From NCBI GenBank assembly GCA_029204045.2, contig JAQNDB010000471.1:18733-82732 (forward strand): DNA of 64,000 nt, written 5' to 3'. The notes beneath the pieces were generated by a model, which searched no databases, was not told where the DNA came from, and was given only the letters and a program-made list of their open reading frames with translations. Origin of the DNA: Tillandsia leiboldiana. Lineage: Eukaryota > Streptophyta > Magnoliopsida > Poales > Bromeliaceae. A program made the position numbers and the translations under genes. Shown here in pieces: positions 47,528-57,229 of this stretch; position 1 is the stretch's first letter, and the number at the start of each line of letters is the position of its first letter.

Positions 47528-47705
47528 TTCTTTATAAAACCCTAGCCGCGATCCGGATTAGACCAAGCTTGCGATCCGGATCGGCTACCCGCAGTGAGAA
47601 ACTGCGTTCGGGATCCGGATCGGCAGGTCCAATCCGGATCGTCAGCCCGCAGAAGAATACCTGCGTTCGGGATCTGAATCATCTTGCCCGATCCGGATCG
47701 GCTCC
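47528..47705 (-). promoter_or_regulatory. Putative internal promoter of Copia2 env-like ORF
   Basis: Minus strand: GATCCGGATC palindromes and variants with CCCGAACG (47548-47705), then telobox CTAGGGTTT (47537-47545), then TATA-like TTTATAAA (47531-47538). A transcript would start near 47500 and meet the GTAAGT donor at 47414. It copies the LTR promoter order. Confidence 0.55.
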
Positions 47706-48638
47706 AACTTTTTCTTTAGAAAATTTCAGAGAAATTCAAGAAAAAACCAGAAAAAAAATTGTAAGCACAAATGTGTATCAACTTTAAACAGAAATCATCG
47801 TTTCATACAACAAGAATTAGATTATGCCAAATCTATCAATAATATCCAAAAATGAAACGAGAATTTACAAAAATTAAATCCCTTAAAGTTGAACACCTTC
47901 AATTACATCTAACTTGATCTTATGAGTAATGCCTTTATCAAATTATCAATTCAGTAAAGAAAATGAAATACAAAGATCAATAGATGTTTGAAATCCCAAA
48001 TATAGTAGATAATGTATCTAGACAATCTGTTGAAGAGAGTGGCTCTTTGAGCATCTTTCTTTAAAAACCCACCTTATACCAACCTTGAAATTTGACGGAG
48101 TCAAGTATTTCAACATGCATTTTACTTAATCAAAATTTGAACAACCATGCTTGGTATACATGTGGTAGCTGCACACAATACTCGGACGACCGAGGTGGTA
48201 GCTCTTTCCTCCATGTGGTGGTAGTTTTCACACTCCTCATTGGGATGTAACTCTTTCCACATCTTTTGAGCATTTTACATTTCTTTGACTCCCCTCAATT
48301 GGCTATCAATTATTTAAGATATAAAGTATTCAACCAAAGATTGATCTCGATTTCATACTCGAATAAACAGTCAAATAAGATAATGACTATACCAAGAGAT
48401 CATTGAGAGAGAGAAATTGACTTTGATCACTCAGAAGATGATTTAATTAACATAAATGATCATTGCAACAGTGAAATATTATGATGGCAAAAGCATAATA
48501 AATTTCTAAATGTGCGAAAGGATGCAATTAAAGTCAATTATGATCTATGCTCAATTAATGTCCTATGTACAGATATAGATAATGAACAAAACAAAACAAA
48601 GACAAAACCTATCCTAAGCAAAGGTTTCAAAAAGAAGT
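47706..48638 (-). other. Copia2 post-pol non-coding region
   Basis: Counterpart of 4912-5833. Stem-loop CTCGG-ACGA-CCGAG at 48181-48194 between GTGGTAGCT repeats; purine tract GAGGGGAGTC on the element strand at 48288-48297. No gene seen. Confidence 0.6.
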
Positions 48639-51600
48639 TTATTTCAAGGAAAGCATTCCAATTGCTTTTCGCAAATGAATAAAACGTTTTTGATCCAAAG
48701 GTTTTGTTAGAATGTCAGCTAATTGATCCTCAGTTGAAATATATGAAAGTTGAAGAGTATTTGATTCAACTAGCTCTCTAAGAAAATGATATCTAAGTTC
48801 AATATGTTTTGTTCTAGAGTGCAACACAGGGTTTTTAGAAATGTTGATTGCACTTGTGTTGTCACAAAGAATTGTTACCGAAGATGCTGAAATCCGGAAG
48901 TCGCTCAATACGCTTTTCATCCAAATGAGTTGAGTTGAGCAACTTCCAGCTGAAATGTATTCCGCTTCGGCAGTCGAGAGTGCTATGCAATTCTGCTTTT
49001 TACTGTGCCATGCAACAAGGCAATGGCCAAGATAGAAGCATGCACCACTCGTGCTTTTCCGATCATCCACTGATCCTGCCCAATCGGCATCTGAGTATCC
49101 AACAATATCCAAACTTGTTCCCATAGGATACCAAATTCCGAAATTAATTGATCCTTTGATATACCGGATGATCCTTTTCACCGCTTTCAGGTGAACCTCC
49201 TTTGGTGCAGATTGATATCTCGCGCAGATCCCAACACCAAAAGATATATCCGGGCGACTAGCCGTGAGGTAAAGTAGACTTCCAATCATACTTCGATACA
49301 GTTTTCGTCTACATTCTCACTTTGTGATTCACTTCCAAGTCCCTTGTGGCTAGTTCCCATAGGAGTCGGAAAATCCTTCGAATTTTCAAGATCAAACTTT
49401 TTAACCAACTCCATTGCATACTTGGATTGACTCAAGTGAATACCTTCATCATTTTGTTTAATTTGCAATCCAAGGAAATAAGTCAATTCGCCCATCATGG
49501 ACATCTCAAATTCGCTTTCCATGGTCTCCGCGAATTTAGAAGCATCATTATCTCTTGTTGCGCCAAATACAATGTCATCGACATAGATTTGTGCTACAAT
49601 GAAATTGCTTTGATAATGCTTTACAAAGAGAGTCCTATCAGCTCCCCCTCGAGTATAGCCCTTCTCCAAAAGGTGCTTTGTCAACCTTTCGTACCATGCT
49701 CGCGGTGCTTGTTTCAGACCGTAAAGAGCCTTTTTCAAACGAAAAACATGGTTAGGTTGTTTATGGTCTACAAAACCTTTCGGTTGAGCTACATAAACTT
49801 CCTCATTTAAAAATCCATTTAGAAATGCCCTCTTAACGTCCATTTGAAATAATTTGATTTTAAAATGACAAGCAATAGCAAACAGTATACGAATGGACTC
49901 GAGTCTAGCTACAGGGGCGAATGTTTCGTCAAAGTCTATACCTTCTACTTGAGAGTAGCCTTGAGCAACTAATCGTGCCTTGTTCCTGATGATAGTACCA
50001 TCCTCATTTTTCTTGTTCTTGAAGATCCATTTGGTACCTATCACATTGTGTTGCTGTGGAGGCTTCGTTAATTCCCAGACTTTGTTTCGCTCAAATTGAT
50101 GGAGCTCTTCCTGCATTGCTTTAATCCAGTAGTCATCCTGAAGAGCTTCATCTATGTTCTTTGGTTCGATTAAAGATACGTAGCAAGCGAATCCACAAAC
50201 CAACTGCCTCCGAGTTCTAACTCCTTCTTGTGGATCTCCAATAATATTCGATTCCGGATGATCCTTGGAGATTCGTAGCGTTTGTTGAAACGGAGTACTC
50301 GGAGATATATGAGATGATTCCTGCACATTAGATAAACTTGAAGAACCATTAGATGCATCATTAATATTGGAAGTATTATTATGAGAAGATGCAACAGCAG
50401 GAGTATCATCATCTAGAGAAATATCGAGGGTAGATTTTTCAGATGCAAAGTGAAAAGCTTCATCTACTTTAACATTTATAGATTCTACGATCGTCTTAGA
50501 TTCCAAGTTAAATACTCGATATGCTCTACTATTAGTAGAATACCCCAAGAAAATCCCTTCGTCACTTCGTGAGTCAAACTTTCCAAGGTTTTCACGGTCA
50601 CGTAAAATGTAACACCGACTCCCGAAGATGCGAAAATATTTGATGTTGGGTTTTCTACCACACCATAGTTCATATGGTGTATTTAATGTTCCCGGGCGCA
50701 AGAACACTCGATTAATGACATAGACAGCGGTGTTCACAGCTTCAGCCCAAAAATGTAGCGGTAAATTCCGGCTATGAAGCATCACACGCGCCATCTCTTG
50801 AACAACCCTGTTCTTGCGCTCGACAACACCATTCTGTTGAGGTGTATAGGGTGCAGAGAATTCATGCTTAATACCGTTTGAAGTACAAAAGTCAATGAAT
50901 TTTGAATTAATGAATTCTCCACCTCTATCACTTCTAACATGAATGATCTTTTCATTCTTTTCAATCATAATACGAAGGCAAATCTCGTGAAAAGAATCAA
51001 AAGTATCAGCTTTCTCTTTTAAAAATGCTACCCAAGAATACCGAGAGAAATCATCAATCATCAAGAAAATATACCATTTACCTCCCAAAGATGGTTGACG
51101 GGTCGGCCAAAAGAAAGAAAAAAAATAGTCTACATAAACTACACAACATTTAATCGTAGAACGATTAAAGACAAGGAGGGATTCCACCTTTGCATACCCA
51201 AACCTTTTGAGTTTTGGAGTGTGTCGGCAATGGTTGAGAAATTTCCTTGATGAAGACGTTTTGTCTGATTGATCTTTTTCTTTTGTCATCGTCTTGTTTG
51301 GAGTACTACCAACGTTCTTTTCTTTTGAAAAATCCTTCTTTGAATTCCGGGGAGTGAGCTTGTTGGTAGCAGTTGCAAGATGTGGTTGATTTGATCTTTG
51401 AGCTCCAATCTTGCAATTTCTTTCAATGTGCCCTGCAAAATTACAACGAAAACATACCTTTGTGCATGACGATTCCGAAGAGGATGAAGTAGGCTTGTCG
51501 TCGTTGGTTGTCGTGAATTCCGGTGTCGGAGGAGGAGATACCGACTGAGGCACAAAGACTGTCCCAACCGAACTAAAATTGTCTTCAGTTCGATTGTATC

Positions 51601-53177
51601 CGAGGCCAAACTTGTTTGTTTGACCAAGACCAAGAAGTTTATCCAACTTACTCCTTCCAAAAGAAAATTGCTGTAAGTCATCCTTAAGTTGGAGAATGGT
51701 CTCTGTCATTTCCAATCTTTCCCGTCGGGCCTCGCCGTAGAGCTTCAAGAATTAATTTGCTTTGTTTACCATATCTATATAATTCTTCTCGAGTTGCTCA
51801 TTGGACTCTTGAAGGGAAACATTTTCTTTTATCAGATTATCCCTTTCCACTTCAAGATCGGTCGAGAGAGAGTTACCCTTTTTACTTCTTCTCGAGATCC
51901 TGCAATCTCCCTCTCAACCCCTTGTTTTGCTTAGCCAGTTTCTTTGAATCCCGTAAAGGTCTGTGATAGGCTAAAGCAAAATCTTCACCATCCGAATCAT
52001 CCGATTTATTGTCCGTTGCATTCTTTTCAACAGTGGAGTTGGACAACGACTCGGATGTACTTGCCATAAAGCACATGAAGGTGAAGATATGGACGCGTGG
52101 AATGCCGTGGAGCTCTTTTCTTTCATCACTTGAAGACGACTCATTTGACGTTGAGTTGTCATCCCAAGTGACGACTTGCATCGCCTTCTTCTTTGCCGGA
52201 TACTTGTTGGGACACTCCGTTGCAATGTGGCCCGTAGCCTCGACATTTGAAGCTTGTAGTTGTCCCTCTGAACTTTTCTTATCCTTTGAGAAGTTCTCTT
52301 GCTTTCTTGACTTGTAACTTGAAGTACCCTTGCCTTTGATCGACTTTCCGAAGGATGGAGATTTGCTTGAATTACCCATTCGAAAGTTGCGGCGAAACTT
52401 CCTTGTCAAGAGAGCGAGCTGCTTCTCAAATTCCTCCATTGAAAGGTTCTCGTCATCGTCTGAGGAGGATGTATCCGCGTCTTCTTCCTTAGTTGTTTTC
52501 AACGCATAACCTGAAGACTTAGAAGAGGATGCTTTTCCAGAAGAATTGTTAGTAGTAAATGTCATTCATAAGTTTGTAATGAACCAACTAATTCTTCTAC
52601 ACGTATTTCGTCCGGGTGTTTAATAGTTTCAATGGCAGTAACTTTGGGCGAAATCGTTCAGGAAGAGTTCTTAAGATCTTTCTTACAATCTTAAATTCTG
52701 GAATCTTCTCTCCCAGGTTAGCACATGAGTTTACGATATCTTGCAATCGTGTATAGTAGTCCGTGAAAAATTCATTTCTGCCATTAAGATAGAGTCAAAC
52801 TTGCTCGTAAGCATTTGCAGTTCTGAATCTTCACGAGGTTAGTTCCCTCATGGTAACCTGAAGAACATCCCAGATTTCTTCGCAGTCTCACATACTGAGA
52901 CGCGAAGAACTCAGTTTGAGATGAAGGCATTAAAAAATAGCATTAATTCCCTTGCATTGTAAGCAGATGAGTCTAACTCTTCCTTGGTCCATTTCGACCT
53001 AGGTTTTAAGGTGTGAACATCACCAATAAATTCAGTTGGATTAGACCATCCTAATTCAATTGATTGCCACACCCGTTCGTCGATGGAAATTAAAAAGGCT
53101 TTCATCCGTACTTTCCAGTACGCATAATTTGTTCCATCGAAGAACGGGGGTCGGTTGATGTTTCCACCTTCAACCAT
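48639..53177 (-). pseudogene. Copia2 gag-pol polyprotein, broken
   Basis: Gag starts at 53177 (MVEGGNINRPPFF) but breaks into shifted frames near 52911 and 52570. The first zinc knuckle is damaged (ASNVEATGHIATEC, the first two cysteines lost by a small indel near 52250). The main frame 49286-51748 has the second zinc knuckle [14 protein letters not shown] (51413-51454), then jumps to the integrase core: protease and the integrase zinc finger are deleted and replaced by about 60 bp of filler (about 51110-51175). Integrase core ([28 protein letters not shown]) and RT (YVDDIVFG) follow. A 1-nt deletion near 49302 shifts frame in the RT/RNase H connection; RNase H continues at 48639-49289 (DRKSTSGACFYLG). 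Confidence 0.9.
51110..51175 (-). other. Filler DNA with palindrome at protease deletion junction
   Basis: Sequence here matches neither Copia1 nor the 62427-63682 copy. It contains a perfect inverted repeat TTTAATCGT-AGA-ACGATTAAA (51149-51169). It replaces roughly 650 bp (protease active site to the start of the integrase core) by comparison with Copia1. Confidence 0.6.
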
Positions 53178-53196
53178 TGTTTACAACCCTATTCCC

Positions 53197-53208
53197 GCTC
53201 TGATACCA
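53197..53208 (-). other. Copia2 primer-binding site
   Basis: TGGTATCAGAGC on the element strand, two bases inside the 5' LTR at 53211. Confidence 0.9.
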
Positions 53209-53210
53209 CT

Positions 53211-54490
53211 TGTTGGGTTATATGTAATAAGGATCTAAATAGGGGAAAAAACACCTAGAGGGGGGTGAATAGGTGTAAACGTATAAACACTCAAAAATCG
53301 TTGCGATAAAAACCCAATGCGGAAATAAAAAATAACTCGCAAGATTTTTACGTGGAAAACTCCATCACCGGAGTAAAAAACCACGGGACCGATAACACGG
53401 CAGAAATCCACTAGAATTAAAACACGTACAAGGTGATTTACCGTACACACTTACGACTCAACCTTTTCCATACGCTCCTAGAGGATCTTCTCCGCTCGCT
53501 CCGCGACGCTTCTCGAATCCACGATCTGCGCCCAACGCCGAATCCACGGCGTCCAACGTCGAATCCACGACGTCCGACCGAATCCACGGTCTTCACCCAA
53601 TAGCACCCTTCGAATCCACGAACGTGCCTCGCTCCGAATCCACGAGAGCGGTTGAACCTTGAATCCACAAGGACACGCGAATCCACGCGCCGATTTTTGG
53701 GGTAAATCGTTGTTTTTGGGTGGTGATGATCCGCCGAATACTTAGATCAAAGATAGATCGGAAATACCATCTAAGTATTCATTAGTTTGATTCAACTCAA
53801 GATGTGAGTATGAAAACCTAGAATCAAACTAATCAATATAGATGAAGAAACATAGAGTATTCTCTAATGATTTCCTTTCTTCTCTATATGTGGATCTAGA
53901 GCCGTATAAATGATATATGAAAATGACGGCTATTTGGATTGGATCCACCCTAGAAAAAGAGTCATAGGGTCTATTTATAGGTTAGAAACCCTAGGAAGGA
54001 GATAAGAATCAAAAACCTAACATTTCTGGAATTTTACGGACGGCGATCCGGATCGGATTGGGCGATCCGGATTGCAGTTGCAATAAAGACGGTTTCCAGA
54101 AAACAAACGTTCGGGATCCGGATCGGAATGCCTGATCCGGATCGTTCATACATTTAGAAAACTCAACGTTCGGGATCCGGATCGTGAGATGCTGCGATCC
54201 GGATTGAAGTAATGTATGAAACAACAACCTTCGGGATCCGGATCGCTGGCTCTGATCCGGATCCTGAACATGTCCGAACACCAGTTTTTGATTTTTATGC
54301 AATGAAAAATTCTTCCAAGTGTTTCTACACTACAAGAAGTATTCGGATCACACAAAATCTTTAGTTAAACATACCTGATCCTTTTGAATTCTTCTTTCTT
54401 GAGATTGAGTTAAATGATCCAACTTTCTTCACCTTCAATCTTCAAGACTTGAAACTTTCACGAAACTACGCCAACTCAAATTCCGTAACA
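53211..54490 (-). repeat. Copia2 5' LTR (1280 bp)
   Basis: TATA CTATAAATAG at 53971-53980, telobox upstream, GATCCGGATC palindromes at 54045-54263, all on the minus strand. Right target duplication CACCC at 54491-54495. Confidence 0.9.
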
Positions 54491-54601
54491 CACCCGGACG
54501 GGGACCAACCGTCGGTGAACGGGACTGAAACTGGCTCACAAGGCAATCATAAAGCTGATGCCCAACTCGCGGTCAAAAGTCCGAAACATCCAAAAGACTC
54601 T

Positions 54602-55002
54602 CACCGTTGTGTACCTACAACGGGCATCACTGCCGTGCACCCACGGTGTGGCATTACTGCCGTGTACCAACGGCGTGGCCTCACTGCCGTGCACCAACGG
54701 CGGGGCATCACCACCGTGTATCAACGGTGTGGCATCACCACCGTGTATCAACGGTGTGGCATCACTGCCGTGTATCAACGGCGTGGCATCACTGCCGTGC
54801 ACCAACGGCGTGGCATCACCACCGTGTATCAACGGTGTGGCATCACCACCGTGTATCAACGGTGTGGCATCACTGCCGTGTATCAACGGCGTGGCATCAC
54901 CACCGTGTATCAACGGTGTGGCATCACCACCGTGTATCAACGGTGTGGCATCACTGCCGTGTATCAACGGCGTGGCATCACCACCGTGTATCAACGATGT
55001 GG
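54602..55002. repeat. 27-bp tandem array of hairpin units in element C
   Basis: Fourteen exact-length 27-bp units (54625-55002) preceded by a divergent unit (54602-54624). Each unit has a stem around a 6-nt loop (GTATCA or similar). Six units pair ACCGT with ACGGT, six pair GCCGT with ACGGC; unit 1 has a G-U pair and unit 14 one mismatch. The order includes an ACC, ACC, GCC triplet repeated as an 81-bp higher-order unit. It lies after the protease remnant, where B and F have a single hairpin (36668-36685; 240-257). Confidence 0.9.
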
Positions 55003-55051
55003 CATCACTCAAGCATCAAGGCCTCAGATCCTCACAGTCCTATACCCAACA

Positions 55052-56109
55052 CTACCTCGAAATCCCGGAGCTGAGGAAGGGCCAAAGATCAATAGGCAAA
55101 AACCAGGGCCCCAACTGCACTGGGCAGGACCAACAACACTCGTCTATGTGCAACACGTGATCAGGTATCTGAACCTCACGAGCACAAGCTAAGGGTCCTA
55201 TCTCTAGCCCATAGATCAATGCAAATGCCCTACAGAAGAAAAGGATGCGATGCTCCGGTAACAAACAACGCTCAAGTGCGTGAAGGGGAGATAAGATTAG
55301 TATCTGCCACCACATGGCTAGCTGCCCCCGAATCCTCATCCTGTGCGACATAGACGCTCTCGCTCGGGGTGGTCGTTCGTCGGACAGGCGCGAAGAAATG
55401 GCCCTAACTATCTGGCCATAACCTGTCGAAGCTCCGCCTGTCTGGAAGAGCGGAGGAGGAGGAGCCGAAGCTGCCAACGCGACTGATGACCCCGCTTTAG
55501 GACAAGACCATGATCTGTGCCCTGCCTGTGGTCACACTGCGGCGCAAAAATGCGGCCCACCACCAAGGACACAGTCATCCCGCTGCTGCTGCTGATACAT
55601 CGGCCGCGGAAAACCTCCTGGTCTCTGTCTCCTCTGAGACTCACGACCCTCAGACTGGGATCGTGGCGGCCCCGGGGTCTCGATCTACTCGACTGTCCAA
55701 ACTCAGGCGGCACTGAATGCCTCTCCCCAGAGCTGGTCCCTGGCGCTCCGTCTATCTCTGACATGATCACTGATCCTCGGTCAACCCGCTAAGCATGCTC
55801 AATCGCTTCATCTAACGTCGGCACCCGCCGAGAATACACCAAGTGATAGATATTCCGATGCAGTCCTTTCTCAACTAGCTCAACCTCCTGGGCCTCATCC
55901 AGGCGACATGGGGTACACGGCTCAACATCGCAATACTCGCGAACATACTCCAAAAGAGGTCGACTCCCCTGCTGCAGGAGTCTAAGATCCCCTTCCAGTT
56001 TCTGCTTACACTGACAGGAAGGAAGGCCCCGAGCCGCAAAGCACGAAACTGGTTCCAAGCCAACACCTGCGCTCCCGGTAGTCCAACAGGATGAACTTGA
56101 CGCCACCAA
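55052..56109 (-). pseudogene. Decayed gag and protease of element C
   Basis: Minus strand, broken into frames 55789-56109, 55408-55770 and 55052-55477. The first resembles the gypsy gag capsid end (QQGSRPLLEYVREY ... RRVPTLDEAIEHA). The last resembles the segment around gypsy protease (DECCWSCPVQLGPWFLPIDL, comparable to CRSCPI-type words). No DSG active site is visible and no gag zinc knuckle is intact. Similar broken words occur in element A near 22190-22300, which ties A and C to one family. Confidence 0.6.
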
Positions 56110-56152
56110 ATTTTGGCGTCCTGTCAGACCATCCCAATCTCACTAAAGCAAC

Positions 56153-56893
56153 CACCTGGTAACTCGGCCAGGGTATGTACCCACCTGGTCACTCGGCTGG
56201 AGGTGAAAATCGCCTCAACAGGCGAAACCTTCGCCACTCACTAGGCGGCATCGGCACTCATTGGGCGGCATCGCCACTCACTGGGCGGCATCGCCTCTCA
56301 CTGGGCGGCATCGCCACTGGTAGCTCGGCCAGTGGAAAGTATCCTCCTGGTAATTCGGCTAGGGAAAAATGTCCTCCTGGTAACTCGGCCAGGGCATGTG
56401 CCCACCTGGTAACTCGGCCAGGGGCAATGCATCCATCTGGTAGCTCGACCAGTGGAAAGTACCCTCCTGGTAATTCGGCCAGGGAAAAATGTCCTCCTGG
56501 TAACTCGGCCAGGGCATGTGTCCACCTGGTAACTCGGCCAGGGGCAATGCATCCATCTGGTAGCTCGACCAGTGGAAAGTATCCTCCTGGTAACTCGGCC
56601 AGGATAATTATCCATCTGGTAACTCGGCCAGTGATAATTATCCATCTGGTAACTCGGCCAGGGAAAACGCCCTCCTGGTAACTCAGCCAGGAAAAACGCC
56701 CTCCTGGTAACTCAGCCAGGGAAAACGCCCTCCTGGTAACTCAGCCAGGGAAAATGCCCTCCTGGTAACTCAGCCAGGGAAAACGCTCTCCTGGTAACTC
56801 AGCCAGGGAAAATGCCCTCCTGGTAACTCAGCCAGGGAAAATGTCCTCCTTGTAACTCAGCCAGGAAAAAACGCCCTCCTGGTAACTCAGCTA
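56153..56893. repeat. 29-31-bp CCTGG/CCAGG hairpin array in element C
   Basis: About 20 units of the type CCTGGTAACTCGGCCAGG plus an 11-13 bp spacer. It starts at 56153, is interrupted by a different 20-bp array (56231-56310), and resumes to 56893. Two copies of a four-unit (about 120 bp) higher-order repeat lie at roughly 56310-56550. Stems vary in paired fashion (CCTGG/CCAGG, ACTGG/CCAGT, CTGGT/ACCAG). It lies in the gag N-terminal region of C. Confidence 0.85.
56231..56310. repeat. Four 20-bp units nested in the CCTGG array
   Basis: Units TCGCCACTCACTGGGCGGCA with one to three changes, exactly 20 bp each. Each junction forms GGCG-GCAT-CGCC. A related stem GGCGAA-ACC-TTCGCC precedes it at 56221-56235. 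Confidence 0.85.
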
Positions 56894-57027
56894 GGGCGGG
56901 GTGTGTCCTTTTCACAACACGACGTCTCAGGGGTATCGCAACCCACTGCACAACTACAAACGTCAGGACACAACAACCATACGACCCAATCCAGCGAAAG
57001 TCTAAGACATGTCATCCATTCCATAGC

Positions 57028-57052
57028 ATTATGTTTTCGCAGCCAACATAAT
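57028..57052 (-). ncRNA. Leader hairpin of element C
   Basis: Stem ATTATGTT / AACATAAT (8 bp) with loop GGCTGCGAA on the element strand. Same place after the PBS as in A and B; here the CTGCAG loop palindrome is changed to CTGCGA. Confidence 0.45.
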
Positions 57053-57209
57053 CGCTTGGGAAAGTAAACATGGCAAACACTCATCCCGTCTCTTGGGAGA
57101 GGTAAAAACTCAATCAAGACTCTCGCTATAAGTCACGACTCTCACGTAGTCATCCTAATGTCCAACCACAAGCCTAGGGTTTCTAAGTCCACCACGACCT
57201 ACAACCTAG

Positions 57210-57221
57210 GCTCTGATACCA
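57210..57221 (-). other. Element C primer-binding site
   Basis: TGGTATCAGAGC on the minus strand, eight bases inside the 5' LTR (57230). Confidence 0.9.
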
Positions 57222-57229
57222 CTCTAATC

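Larger units (their letters stand above)
43600..54490 (-). mobile_element. Copia2: Sirevirus-type element, 10.9 kb, with TSD
   Basis: Minus strand: 5' LTR 53211-54490, PBS 53197-53208, gag-pol 48639-53177 (broken), internal promoter and intron region 47031-47705, env-like ORF 45599-47005, PPT 44888-44901, 3' LTR 43600-44887. Target duplication CACCC at 43595-43599 and 54491-54495, inside element C. Its LTRs are nearly identical, so it is a young insertion. Confidence 0.9.

Noticed and set aside
54449..55192. 200-250 aa repetitive ORFs across the 27-bp array
   Set aside because: The unit is nine codons long without stops, so all plus frames and one minus frame stay open. Element context is non-coding and pairing in the unit explains its conservation better.
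54602..56893. CRISPR-like arrays of 27-31 bp repeats
   Set aside because: No unique spacers between repeats, no cas genes, plant retrotransposon context; these are tandem hairpin units.
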